From NCBI GenBank assembly GCA_030323885.1, contig CM059199.1, positions 186,001 to 250,000 on the forward strand: 64,000 bases of DNA. The letters run 5' to 3'. How positions within the stretch are numbered: the first letter of the stretch is position 1; each line of letters begins with the position of its first letter. Of this stretch, positions 32,689-43,583 are shown piece after piece. A model generated the notes under the pieces. It was not told the origin of the DNA and ran no database searches. It saw only the letters and a program-made list of their open reading frames with translations. The translations under genes were made by a program, and so were the position numbers. Origin of the DNA: Branchipolynoe longqiensis (Eukaryota > Annelida > Polychaeta > Phyllodocida > Polynoidae).

Positions 32689-33155
32689 CTAACCGACCAG
32701 CTTGCTAAGAAAATCTTGCCACCTACTCATAGCGTCACAGATAGTGTTGTCTCTGCTCCTAATGTAAACAGACTTCACGTCGAAGTTAAAGGTAACTGAA
32801 GTCCAGAAGAGCTCCTTAACCCAGCCCATGATGGTTTTATTAATGCCGTGGCCGGTGGCAAGTGCAGCACGAACCGCAATGTTGTCAGTCACAAACACAA
32901 CACTTTTGTCTTGCCAAAGATGGCCCCAGCGGCGGGCAGCGGCGATGACAGCCCACATCTCCTTCTGGTTAATGTGGGGTTCGGGCCCAACCCCCGTTGC
33001 ATCGGCATGATGGTGGCCAACCTTAGAGGCCAGGTCGCGCTCGTTTGACCCACCAACCAGTCATCCGACCAACCAGTCATCCGAGTGGGTCGCTCCGAAG
33101 CCCCAATCAGAGGCATCACTGTAGACTGAAACCACAGCTGTGTGGGGGCACGACA
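32689..33155 (-). pseudogene. DIRS-like retroelement RNase H domain, broken
   Basis: Reading the minus strand, the first acidic box is VYSDASDWGFGAT. The Glu helix is HINQKEMWAVIAAARRWGHL. The third box is FVTDN and the last is RSRDNTICDAMSRW. All four acidic catalytic positions of an RNase H fold are visible. The spacing and the W-rich helix resemble DIRS/Ngaro-type polyproteins. A 16-bp direct duplication at about 33049-33080 introduces an in-frame stop after the first box. No reverse transcriptase part lies upstream. Confidence 0.65.
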
Positions 33156-33322
33156 GCTGCGTGTGTATATATATATATATGTATAGTGTTCCAGGGTGCG
33201 AGCGTTTCCTCTAGGACTCACAAGGTGTAATCAGCGAGTGTGATTGGATGAGCCATTACCTAGAAGGATCAGGTGACATGGTGGAAGTCGATAGAAGAGT
33301 GGGTGGGGCTGGGAAGTAAACA

Positions 33323-33728
33323 CCAGGGGCCATATGCATGGAGCGGTGTTAGCGAGCCAAAACTGGTTTAGGACGGGATTTCTGGTTTAGCAGCGAAAAG
33401 TCGCTATGCATGGAGCAGTGTTACTGTTAGGCAAACACCACAAGTTTAAGGTTGGAGATTCTAACACCAGCCCATAGCAGGTTTACGGGCGGTGTTAGGT
33501 ACCGATTAGGGCCAAATCTATTCAATGCTATCATATTTAACAGAATTACATGCTCGCCGGCATCAGGCTCAGAGGGATTTCCCAAATTTATAAATAACTT
33601 CACGTTCACAAACCATTTAGGCGCCCATGCATATGGCGTGAAATACTTTGCGACGTCGGTGATAGCTACCTGGTGTTAGATGGTTAACACCACACGACAC
33701 TAACACTGCTTCATGCATATGGCCCTGG
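33323..33728. mobile_element. Fold-back element FB-B
   Basis: CCAGGGGCCATATGCATGGA on the left mirrors TGCATATGGCCCTGG on the right. GGTGTTAG/CTAACACC words recur in both arms. Part of the core (inverse of AATTCTGTTAAATATGATAG, then AATAGATTTGGCC) equals FB-A and FB-C. It belongs to the same arm type as FB-C at 52393. Confidence 0.8.
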
Positions 33729-34009
33729 CAGCCCATAAAGATGGCCGCGTTTACCCACAGCCTGCTGGAACGCGCCTTCACCAGGTGACTTTGATGGCTT
33801 TATGTCTGGCAGTGAATAGAACATGGACATGGCTCTGATAGGAGGCGGTAAAAATACTAATGTTGGGTAGCATGGGGCATTACTTAGAATAGATATTGGA
33901 AGGAAGTACTGCATGTGTGGTGGTGTATGTATAGCAGTGTAATGTTCACCTGTGTCTTCATGGCCGGGTTAAGTACAGTGGGCGTTACCCGTGTATTCAG
34001 CACTGCCCT
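33729..34009. other. No recognisable feature
   Basis: Ordinary-composition spacer between FB-B and the C-rich minisatellite. The short frames show no family resemblance. Confidence 0.4.
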
Positions 34010-35850
34010 CCCCTTCTCTACACTCCACACTCCTCCCACACTACTCACTCCTCCACCCACTCCCCTCCCTTTCTCCCCACTCCTCCCCCACTCCCCTCCC
34101 CTCCCCTTCGCGACACTCCACACTCCTCCCCCACTCCCCTCCCTTTCTCCCCACTCATCCCCCACTCCCCTCCCCTTTGCGACACTCCCCACTCCTCACT
34201 CCTCCCCCACTCCCCTCCCTTTCTCCCCACTCATCCCCCTTTCCCACTCCTCCCCACTCCTCCCCCCACTCCTCAGTCCTCCTCCCCCAGTACACACTCA
34301 TCCTCTGCCACTGACCAATCCTCTCCCACTCCCCACTCCTCCTCCCCCCCACTCCCCCACTCCACAGTCCTCCCCACTCCACAGTCCTCCCCACCCCACA
34401 GCCCTCCCCACTCCCCACTCCTCCTCCCCCACTGCCCACTCATCGCCCCCCACCTCCTCCCCCGACTACCCACTCCTCCCCCCACTCCCCAGTCCCTACC
34501 CCACTACCCTCTCCTCCTCCCCCCCACTCCCCCCAGCCCCCACTCCTCCCCCCACTCCACAGTCCTCACCACTCCCCACTCATCCCCACTCCTCCGCCCC
34601 CATTCCCCACTCCTCTGCCCCACTCCTCAGTTCTCCCCCATCCCCCACTCCTCCTCCCCCACTCTCCACCCCTCACCCCCTGACTCCCCACTCCTCCGCC
34701 CCCACTCCCCCACTCCCCACCCCCACCCCCATCCCTCCTCCCTCCACTCTCCACTCCCCACTCCCCACTCCCCCCACTCCTCCCCCACTCCCCACTCTCC
34801 CTCCCCCAGTCCCCACTCCCCCCTCCCCATTCCACAGTCCTTCCCGCTCCCCACTCCCCCTCCCCCACTCCTCAGTTCTCCCCCATTCCCCACTCCTCCT
34901 CCCCCACTCTCCACTCCTCCCCAATCCTCACTCCTCCTTCCCCCCACTCGCCACTCCCACCACCGACTCCTCACTCCTCCTTCCCCCCACTCGCCACTCC
35001 ACCACCGACTCCTCACTCCTCCTTCCCCCCAGTCGCCACTCCACCACCGACTCCTCACTCATCCTCCCCACTCCTCACCTCCCCACTTCCCCTTCCCCCA
35101 ATCCTCCTCCCCTACTTCCCACTCCCACTCCCCCCCCCCACTCCCTACTCACAATCTCTCACTCCCCCTCTCCTCCCCATCCCCCTGCACCTTATTAACA
35201 CTGCACCTACCCCGTTCCCCCACTCTACCACCACTATCCTCCACCCCACCCTCATCAACCACACTCTACTAAACCTGTACTCCCCCCCACCCCCCCCAGT
35301 ACTAACAGTCCCCCCCCCCACTCTCCCTTCAGCCCCCACCCAGCACACATATACCCCACCAACCACACCCTGACACTGCATGCACCCCAATCTCTCCCCA
35401 GCCCCACCTCCACCAGCCCCCACCTCCCCAGCCCCACTCTACCCCCCAGCCCCACCCCGACCCCACACACATAAACCCCACCAACCACACCCTAACAGTA
35501 ACAGTGCACCCCGCTCTCTCCCCAGCCACACCTGCCAACCCACAAACATACCCCCAGCAGCCACACCATTACACTGCCCCCCACACTTTCTCCCCCACCC
35601 CCCACTCCTCCTCCCCCACTCCCCACTCCTCCCCCACTCCCTACTGCTCCTCCACACTCCCCACTGCTCCTCCCCCACTCCCCACTCCTCCCCACTGCTC
35701 CTCCCCACACTCCCCCTCCCCCACTCCCCACTCCTCTTCCCCCACTCGCCACTCCTCCCCCCAACTCCCCACTCCTCAGTCCTCCCCACTCCCTCCTCCT
35801 CCCCCAACTCGCCACTCCTCCCCCCCCCCACTCCCCAGCCCTGCTTGCCA
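34010..35850 (+). repeat. C-rich minisatellite (CCCCACTCCTCC type), about 1.85 kb
   Basis: Units such as CCCCACTCCTCCCCCACTCC alternate irregularly with CACAGTCCTCCC. Between about 35160 and 35560 the units change to ACCCCACCAACCACACCCT-like words. The strand is almost free of G. The Pro/Ser/His-rich frame of 427 residues and the Gly/Glu/Trp-rich reverse frames are products of this composition. Confidence 0.9.
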
Positions 35851-36048
35851 CCCTCCCACCCTCACTGCACACGTGACTGCTTATACATAAACGCAGGCAG
35901 AGACGCTGCACGAGACAAGTCACCATGTCTAGTTCCAGTGACGCCATCTTGGACCCGATTCACCAGAAACTCACATAACTAGTTTCCCAACTAATCTGTC
36001 TCCCATACAACTCCCTGACATCTCAGTATAGTAGGTTCATATTACTGA

Positions 36049-36172
36049 TTAATGTTGCACAGTCCGATGGTTTTGAGTTTCTGTCATTTTCCGAGATAAA
36101 CATATTACGTTGATCAATACAATCTACGTTACGTTTAGTTTGAAGTAACTTTGATTTAAAATGGCTAACTAA
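36049..36172 (-). mobile_element. TTAA-MITE, 5'-side fragment
   Basis: TTAATGTTGCACAGTCCGAT and TTTGAAGTAACTTTGATTTA are MITE sequence. It ends where FB-H begins. Confidence 0.7.
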
Positions 36173-36410
36173 TGCCAAGTACACACCTACCGTTTACGAT
36201 TCGCGCACTAAAACTCGCGACTCGACCCGACCCGCTTAAAACTGAAAACGGGCCGATTCATTTTTCGAATCGCGAATCGCAATCGTAATCAGCCCGTTTT
36301 AGCCCTAAAACTGAGTTTTTAGTCAGGAATCGCAATCGCTAGGTGTGCGAGGGGAGTACACACCTCATGACTTTTGGGGAGTTTTAGATCGTATACGGTA
36401 GGTGGGTGCG
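36173..36410. mobile_element. Fold-back element FB-H
   Basis: ACACACCTACCGTTTACGAT on the left mirrors ATCGTATACGGTAGGT on the right. A second pair (TACACACCT, AGGTGTGCGA) lies inside. The internal words are variants of AATCGC/GCGATT and AAACGGG. No other copy of these words was seen in the window. Confidence 0.55.
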
Positions 36411-36431
36411 GAAAAACCAGTCTGCTATAAT

Positions 36432-36578
36432 ATAATGATCGCTTTATTTGGGGCCCAAATGATCGCCCATTCATCACCATCGTAACAACAATAAAAAAAA
36501 CTCCCTAAACCGACCACCTCCCTAAATGGACCATTTAAAGTCGGTTCCATGGTCGGTCGATTTAGAGAAGTTGTACTG
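36432..36578. mobile_element. P2 pogo-like MITE, right half
   Basis: GATCGCTTTATTTGGGGCCC, ACCGACCACCTCCCTAAATG and the end TTTAGAGAAGTTGTACTG match the right half of 31905-32228. The left half is missing. Confidence 0.7.
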
Positions 36579-36589
36579 TACTTCTTAGT

Positions 36590-36985
36590 TACTCCAGCTG
36601 CCCTATGAAAGGGCTGCTAAACAACCTTATAGAAACAATGTCGGGAAGTTGGGTTATGGACAGAACCACATGAATTTACAATCGAATATGCTAAATGTAT
36701 ATTTCTAGGCCAGTATCTGTCATCAGTCGCAACATTTCGATTTAAGAATTTATGAAATCATGTAGATTAATAGACATTTTAAACATAAAAGTCATTTTGA
36801 GAGCATTCAGTGGCCACCATCTTGAATTTATTTGCATTCTCTCCGATTCATCAACTCTGCTTCAATATAAATAAACATTCGATGCCGGAAACAGGAGTTC
36901 CACCTGTTACTTACCGTAATTGCTTCACACCAAAGCAGTTTTTTGCTTCGATTTAGACATGGCTGTAATTCACTCTATTGTGGGT
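36590..36985 (+). repeat. R5 dispersed repeat, copy 2
   Basis: Related over most of its length to 5838-6250, with the same order of shared words. AGGAGTAAATATTTAATCC at its right side resembles the inverse of its left start GTTACTCC, which hints at short inverted ends. Confidence 0.6.
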
Positions 36986-37394
36986 AGGAGTAAATATTTA
37001 ATCCATACAAAATAAATGTAGATGAATGTATATACAATAGCTTGAAGCCCACGCGCTGACAAAAGACTTTAGTCAAAGAAATACATATATTTACCCCCAA
37101 CCCCCAAAAATCAACAACAATGAATAAATAAAAACACATGGAGATTTATCTTGGGAAATGGATGGTGTGTTTAGGCTGCTTCATATGACCTTGAACTCCA
37201 AAGTGACCATGTCCTACCTTAAAACGTATTACAATTTTACCTAAATGAATACAGAAGATAACTTCTGACCATTCTAAATGCCACAAAAATCTTCACCTCG
37301 ATCCATCTAATATTGATGTAGTCATTAACCCTATTGTTGCCACCTCACTGTTGTACTTGTAGGTACCTATCAGGAATCCATTGTGCTATATATA
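36986..37394. other. No recognisable feature
   Basis: AT-rich spacer without a gene or known repeat. Confidence 0.4.
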
Positions 37395-37918
37395 CAGTAT
37401 AACCCTGTAAAACCAAACTTTAAGGGAGCCTAGAAATGTGTTTGGATTAACCAATCATTGGTTTAACCGAGCTTTGACTTTGACTTGGCTTTGGCAAAAA
37501 CACGGGGGTATTACGAATGTAATATACAATGTATGTGGACACTTTGATTATTGTTTTGTATGTATATACAGTATACTCCCATTAAACCAAGCTCGGTTAA
37601 ACCAAACGATTGGTTAATCCAAACTTTTTTCGGCGCCCCTGCAAAATACTACCATTTATCATATAAAAAAGTTGGTGTGGTCTCAGATGACCTTATAACC
37701 ACATGAAAGTTTGGTTTAACTGTACCGGAAGTGGCCTGCGGTCTGACAATTTTGTTTGGATGAACCGATAATTTGGATTAACCAACTTTGGTTTAACCAA
37801 CTTTTTTATATGATAAATGGTAGTATTTTGCTGGGCCACCGATACAAATTTGGATTAACCAATGGTTTGGCTTAACCGAGCTTGGTTTAACAGAGCTTGG
37901 TTTAATAGGGTTATACTG
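37395..37918. mobile_element. P1 pogo/Tigger-like MITE, copy 2
   Basis: Starts CAGTATAACCCTGTAAAACC and ends GGTTTAATAGGGTTATACTG, flanked by TA at 37393 and 37919. It is collinear with 26396-26936 throughout. Confidence 0.85.
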
Positions 37919-38489
37919 TACTGCAAATTTTCTATTTAACTATTATTGTTAGCTCACATTAATCTCTCTCTGGGTTATCCATCGGAGGCAACAACGAGAG
38001 CAACTCATCATTTGTTATGAACTCGTCGATGACCGATGAGTCCACTTTGTTCTTGGAATGTGTGGTGGCATGTTGGACATCTGTGTGTAGCTGCTGTCAC
38101 TGTCAGCGAGTCTGGTAGATGAAGGAGATACTCTTCTCTCTGCCGACGCTTTTGTTTATCTTGAGATATAAGATATCGATATATAATGCAAATTGTTTAT
38201 TTAACCATTATTGTTAGCTCACATTAATACATACATACTCAATATACCATTTGTGTGTAAATAATCCTGAATTAAAAAAATAGCTTGAAAGACCATTGCT
38301 TCAGCGCTGACAAAAGAACTTTTTTTTCAGCAGAATAAACATATTTACCAACAAAAGAAACAAAAACAACAACTCTATTGAACCAACGGCCATCTCAAAC
38401 CAGCTGGACACACATACTTAGCTGGATCTGTCAAGATCCACTACCTGCATCGAATCATCACTAATAATATTACATTAATTACAATGGCT
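37919..38489. other. No recognisable gene; short direct duplication
   Basis: TGCAAAT.TTCTATTTAAC.ATTATTGTTAGCTCACATTAA at 37921 recurs at about 38188, a 267-bp offset, suggesting an old local duplication. Frames are short. Confidence 0.45.
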
Positions 38490-38836
38490 CTTGGTTGGTT
38501 GTTGGAGTTTTACATCCTGGCAACATCTAAGGTAATATCAGGATGGGTACTGACTTGTGACAGTACACTCTCATGGCGACTTTAAAGTGCTGCCCCAGTG
38601 GGAGACCAGGCTGCCAGCACCATGATCTGATATCCCACTCAGTCACATTATCCTGACACAGAGCTAACCAGTCCTTGCCCTATCATAATAATGCCGAGTG
38701 CCTGGCTAGGAAGCGACAAGTATCAATTTTTAAGTCATTGCTTTGACTCGACCAGGGCTTGAACTTGTGGGTTCGAATCGTATGATCTACCAAAGCGGGA
38801 GACGGATGCTGAACTCATTCGGCCATCCCGTCTGGC
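38490..38836 (-). mobile_element. S1 SINE, full length
   Basis: The inverted 3' domain TTGGTTGTTGGAGTTTTACA is at left. The body is complete, and the inverted head CTCATTCGGCCATCCCGTCTGG is at right. It stops 3 bp before the TTAA of the next MITE. Confidence 0.9.
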
Positions 38837-38839
38837 ATA

Positions 38840-39194
38840 TTAAAGCTGCATAGTCCGATCAAATATCACATTTTCAAAACCAAACCAATTATCTAGATTT
38901 GATTTTACATATCTAACTTAGATACTGATGCACTTATTAAGCATTTGTTTCTGCGTAGAAGGCAATACTGAGTCAATTTAACAGAACCTCTTACTGCAGA
39001 AGTCTATGGTGTCAGAGTTTTGGCAAGCTTGCCAAAACTAATTTTCCATGTTTGCACTCAAAATATCTCAAAAGTTTACCATTTATAATAAAAGTAACTT
39101 TGAACTAGTGTAGAGTAGATACTAGTGATCAATCTAATATATTTATCTCAGAAAAAATACAGAAATTCAAAACCATCGGACTATGCAACTTTAA
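38840..39194 (+). mobile_element. TTAA-MITE copy, full length
   Basis: TTAA on both sides, and a perfect GGCAAGCTTGCC centre. It is close in sequence to the copies at 1-185 and 25494-25848, so these are among the younger copies. Confidence 0.9.
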
Positions 39195-39619
39195 CAATGG
39201 CTAATTTTGATGAAACTTGATTTTAAACCCCATTATTTCCAACTAACCCCCCAACCCCCAACCCCGCACCCTCTGCCCCTCCCACGTGACCGGAAATAAA
39301 AGCGAGGCAAGCTGTAATGGGAACCATACCAATACAACAAAGGGCACGTGCTTACAACGTCATGCTATTATCGCCCCGACCCACCCACCATAAAACATAC
39401 CCTAACACAAAACCCACACAACCCCCTTCTGGTCACACACGTGCGCTCACAGTAACCCTGACCTCCTCTTCCCCCTCCCCCCATCCCCCTCCCCCCTCCC
39501 CCCGCCCAGTCTATGGCCAGACGCCCTAGTTCCTATGACCCGATGCGTCATCTCATTCCCAAACCCTTACTTTCACCTGGCCAATCAGTTTTACACGGAA
39601 CATGTCTCCATTCACAATG

Positions 39620-39925
39620 ACCGGACGCAGTGACCGAATCGGTAGAACGCAGGCTTCCCATCCGGGATGTTGCGAGATTGATTCCCAGTCAAGTCAAACC
39701 AATGACTTACACAATCCATACTTCTCGCCACCTAGCCTGGCGCTCGGCATTAATAGGATAAGGCAAGGACTGGTTAGCACAGTATCAGGATAATATGACT
39801 GTGCGGAAAATTGGGTCACGGTGTCTCCCTGTGGGGCAGTGCAATAAAGGCGCACTGTCACAAGTCGGGACCAGTCCTGACATTACCTTAGATGTTGCCA
39901 GGACTTAAAACTCCAACAAACAAAC
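39620..39925 (+). mobile_element. S1 SINE, variant head
   Basis: The head is CAGTGACCGAATCGGTAGAA, a different tRNA-like start from the GATGGCCGA type. The body and 3' domain (GATGTTGCCAGGACTTAAAA) are standard S1. The copy at 44930 shares this head. Confidence 0.8.
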
Positions 39926-39944
39926 AATAATTTGGCTGGGTGTG

Positions 39945-40080
39945 CAGTGTGTGCTGAGGGAGACGTGAGGGTGGGTGTGGGGGTTTAGGTGGGGGTGGGG
40001 GTGAGGGTGGGTGTGGGGGTGGAGGTGAGGGTTGGGTTGAGGTGGGGGTGGAGGTGGGGGTGGGGGCTGGGGTTGGGTAG
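39945..40080. repeat. GGTGGGGGT-type G-rich repeat
   Basis: Imperfect GGTGGGGGTGGGGGTGAGGGT tandem of about 135 bp, giving Pro/His-rich reverse frames. Confidence 0.85.
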
Positions 40081-40132
40081 CTAATGCGTGCATACACATG
40101 CACGCACGCGCGCACATACACTACCCTGGTTG

Positions 40133-40545
40133 ATTGTTCTGTTCAGCCTAACAAGATTGTCGTTATCAAGGCTGAAACCAGTTTGGTTTGACAAGAGTAT
40201 TTCTTGCAGCTCCAAGATGCGACTGACGTGTCCCCTTGTCACGTCCATCTTGTACGCTTGCGAATCGCGGGCCCTTACATCAGAACTGCAAATAAGAATA
40301 CAAACCATGGAAATGAGGCGCTACCGCAAGATATTACACATCTCATACAAAGACCGTGTTACCAATGAGGAAGTCGCTAGCAAGAAATTGGACCGCATGA
40401 AGATCTCCTGACAATCGTAAAGACATGCAAACTGCAGTGGTATGAACATATTTCCCATTCAGCAGATCTGACCAAAACCATCTTGCAAGCCCTAGACAGG
40501 AAGTTGTGGGAAGACAACGTCAGGAAATGGAAAGTCCTAGAGTAA
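40133..40545 (+). pseudogene. LINE reverse transcriptase C-terminal relic, family L-A
   Basis: Translation includes LVTSILYACESRALTSELQ and MEMRRYRKILHISYKDRVT, then TNEEVAS. This is the region after the catalytic core in a LINE family common in invertebrates. The reading frame shifts and stops after KISW-type sequence near 40410. Its downstream words (CTGACAATCGTAAAGA, CAAAACCATCTTGCAAG) match the L-A tail at 44500-44590. Confidence 0.75.
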
Positions 40546-40554
40546 AATAAAAGC

Positions 40555-40607
40555 TAATCTATTTATCTAAAACAATATAGCAGAAACTCAAAACAATGCA
40601 GCTTTAA
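40555..40607 (+). mobile_element. TTAA-MITE 3'-end fragment
   Basis: ATTTATCTAAAACAATATAG, then AATGCAGCTTTAA. It is the last 50 bp of the MITE. Confidence 0.6.
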
Positions 40608-40700
40608 CTGCCACCCCCACCCCCACAAATTCCACCACCCCACCCCATTTCTCACTACCCACCCCCACCCACCCACCTCCCTTCCCTAACCCCACAAACC
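40608..40700. repeat. CCACCCCCA-rich segment
   Basis: Low-complexity CCACCC/CCCACC runs at 40608-40690. Confidence 0.6.
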
Positions 40701-40859
40701 GGCCGTGCCCATCTGCCCTGCTGGCCATTGGTCAACACTGCTGGCCCAAGGTCAAATGGCCCTTCACACCATCGTCCTCCTGGGGGCAGTGTGCTGACCA
40801 CTCGCTGGGGACCAGGATGCGCTTCTGGAGGCTGCCGAACTATTACTATTAGTGTCTTG

Positions 40860-40955
40860 GCACGCAATGTGCTGCATGCAAGATAACCCAGGCGGGTTGA
40901 TGGAGACAGCCGATGAGTGACTCATCAGGCGGGTGACAGCACTATAAAAGTCACC
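40860..40955 (+). mobile_element. S1-related SINE fragment
   Basis: ATGCAAGATAACCCAGGCGG and ACAGCACTATAAAAGTCACC are collinear with 44270-44380, a diverged S1 body. The TATA-like word here belongs to the SINE. Confidence 0.5.
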
Positions 40956-41138
40956 ATCGAAGGCGTCTTAGTCATTCGTTATCGCTTGTGGTCTGGACTC
41001 TGCTTAGTCCATGCTTCTTCTGTCTCCCCTTAGTTGCTGGGCCTCCTCCTTCTTTGATCTCAGAAAATATCTGCACGGGGACAACTTTTCACCTCCTACC
41101 ACCACTATGCGGTGACTCTTTCTCGCTGACTGATCCCT

Positions 41139-41450
41139 ACGGAGTAAGACAGTCGACTGATCCCTACGGAGTAAGACAGTCGACTGATCCCTACGGAGTA
41201 AGACAGTCGACTGATCCCTACAGAGAAAGACAGTCGACTGATCCCTACAGAGTAAGACAGAAGACTGATCCCTACAGAGTAAGACAGAAGACTGATCCCT
41301 ACAGAGCAAGACAGTCGATTGATCCCTACAGAGTAAGACAGGCGACTGATCCCTACAGAGTATGACAGTCGACTGATCCCTACATAGTAAGACAGTCGAC
41401 TTATCCCTACAGAGTAAGACAGTCGACTGATCCCTACAGAGTGAGACAGT
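41139..41450 (+). repeat. 27-bp minisatellite, about 11-12 units
   Basis: The unit AGTCGACTGATCCCTACAGA continues GTAAGAC, repeated with few changes. Because 27 is a multiple of three, both strands stay open: QSTDPYRVR-type forward and CRDQSTVLL-type reverse. The first three units have a GGAG variant. The flanking frame lacks an ATG, so coding is unlikely. Confidence 0.9.
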
Positions 41451-42974
41451 CACCTCTCTTTTCGCGCAACTCTCCTCCTTCCCTTTTCTACTGCATACCC
41501 ACTTCTCTGTTTTCTCCTGGGATTCCTCTCCCCCTGATCAACGAGAGTGTTAGCTTGTGTCGGGCCCTTTTTTGATTATTTAATGTAAATTGTATGCAAC
41601 CATTAAGCAGCATATTTTTCTCTCTATAACATAAATTGATGAAACATGGCTGTTTCTTAACACTTAATGGAGAGTTATTATGGTTCTCTCTTGCTAATCA
41701 CCAAGTCAAACAGTTTTTTATTATTGAAATTGAAATTGTATGCAAGCATGATTTATATAAATAACCCTTTAAACAATTTTTTGTTCTCACTTCATAACAT
41801 AAAGTGAGAAGACATGACAAATACCAGTTTTATTTGAAGGTCAAGGTCGGAGGTCAGACTGCTGCCATGTGCGCTTTATACAGTCTGCGTCTGTCTGACC
41901 TATAACAGCAGTTCACTTAGTTCATTCACTTAGTGCCATCCTCCCCCCCCCCACCCACCCACCCCGGATCCAATAGCGACGAAGAGTACAGCCATTGTTA
42001 GGCCAACAAAAAACACATTGGTCATTGTCCTCGGTCCTGCCTGAAAAATCCGCCCCCCTGAATTTGTTATATTTGATATATTTTTATAATCTGTTAAATG
42101 GAGAGGGTTTGTAAAGTGAGAAATGGAAAGGGAGTGGAGAGTAGGGTGGATGGGAGTGAGAAATAGAAAGGGGAGTGAAGACGGGGAAACGGACAGCTAG
42201 GACAGTGGGGGAAAGGAATGGAGAGGGATTTGATAGGCGATAAGGCGGGAACTGGGAAGGGGAGGAAGCAGGGTCGAGAGTGGAGGAGGTTGTGAGAGGG
42301 AGGGTTTTGGAGTGTGAGAGGGGGAGGGTGTTGATTGGGGAGGAAGGAGGTAATGTGAATGGGGGTGGCAGAGAGAATGGAGGTGGAGGAGGAAGGGGGA
42401 GAGGGCAGGGCGAGGAAACCAGTGAAATACTTAGGAGAAAAAAAGCAAGAAAAAAAAGCCGGCCGCCCGACTGATTTTTATGTTTAAGTGAAGATCACCA
42501 ACTTTGTTGTTGTATTTGGCCTTATAACGTCGTCTCCCTCTTTCTACACAATGTGCTGTAAAGCGGTACTTCTCATTGCTGCTTCAAGGTTAATGGTCAC
42601 AGTGAAACAAACAGGCCACCTGACACCAAAGACTTGGGTGGCCTGGGGACACACACTGGCCGAATTGAGCAGAGTGCTGGTCATGGTTATACTTTCTCGA
42701 CAAGTTTGTTTCACTGAACAGGAAGTATAGCGATACCATTCCGGTTTGCGTCTCTTAACAATTGCTTCACTGAACAGGAAATATGGTGATACCACTGCGG
42801 TTTGCGTCTCTTTCCAATTGTCCAATGATCTTTGTGTTGTGATATCATTTACCGCAAACCCTTTGTTTGGTTATTGGGATTTACACTCTCACTGCATGTA
42901 GGCTCATAATTAGGACAATGTAGCAGGTTGTGACAGTTTGAAATCAGGACTACTTTAGAGACTTGACTTCTGTA
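41451..42974. other. No recognisable gene; small local duplications
   Basis: AAATTGTATGCAA recurs near 41587 and 41734 with related downstream sequence. A purine-rich G/A tract lies at 42100-42450. A 56-bp tandem pair around TTCACTGAACAGGAA lies at 42709-42815. A C run lies at about 41943. None of the short frames shows a known domain. Confidence 0.5.
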
Positions 42975-43580
42975 GTAGTTTGCACTGACCTCTCAGGCAA
43001 GGAGCCACATATACAGGTAACCCTGGATAGGGTGATGACATCAGGGAGTCTAGGTAGTTTAATGGTTAGCACACTAGCTCTCAATGACTCGAGACCCACT
43101 AAACCCTACTTTAGACCCATTACCACCACTGAATAACTACATCTTCAACCAGCAATGCACACAATATAAACCACTATACATGCACAACATGGCACTATTT
43201 AAAGACTAACCGTTATTAAAACCAAATCTAACTGATATACAAACACAACATATGATTTAACCACTAGTGTACATTACTGCACACTCTATCTTGATGCATA
43301 TACCTTGCACTATGGTGAGTACATATGCTGTACATTATGCAGCATAGGCTGCTCCCCCCACTTTCTTTTATGTTCAGAATGGGTTGTGCTGCACACAATG
43401 CAACACATTCCACTTCCACTATGTACAGATGAAATGCGACCACTCCAACGGCTGGAAGACCAGTGCCCCGGTGCTGACACAATATGTATTCAGATGAATA
43501 ACAATATTTACCAAAAAAAAAATGCAAGAGATGTAGGTTCAAATCCTGCTGTAGGTGCAATATTTCCCTTTTTCATCACT
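42975..43580 (+). mobile_element. S2 SINE pieces flanking unrecognised DNA
   Basis: Leader and A-box part at 42975-43080 (TTTGCACTGACCTCTCAGGC, TTTAATGGTTAGCACAC). A B-box part follows at 43523-43580 (GTAGGTTCAAATCCTGCTGT, GGTGCAATATTTCCC). The 440 bp between them look like an insertion splitting one S2 copy. The insert is CA-rich and unrecognised. Confidence 0.55.
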
Positions 43581-43583
43581 TTT

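Noticed and set aside
33915..35198. 427-residue Pro/Ser/His-rich frame
   Set aside because: It follows the CCCCACTCCTCC minisatellite. Other phases and the reverse strand are equally open.
40941..41365. TATA box (ACTATAAAAG) followed by a signal-peptide-like frame and 9-residue repeats
   Set aside because: The TATA word belongs to the S1 SINE body (compare 44375), the frame has no ATG, and the repeats are a minisatellite open on both strands.
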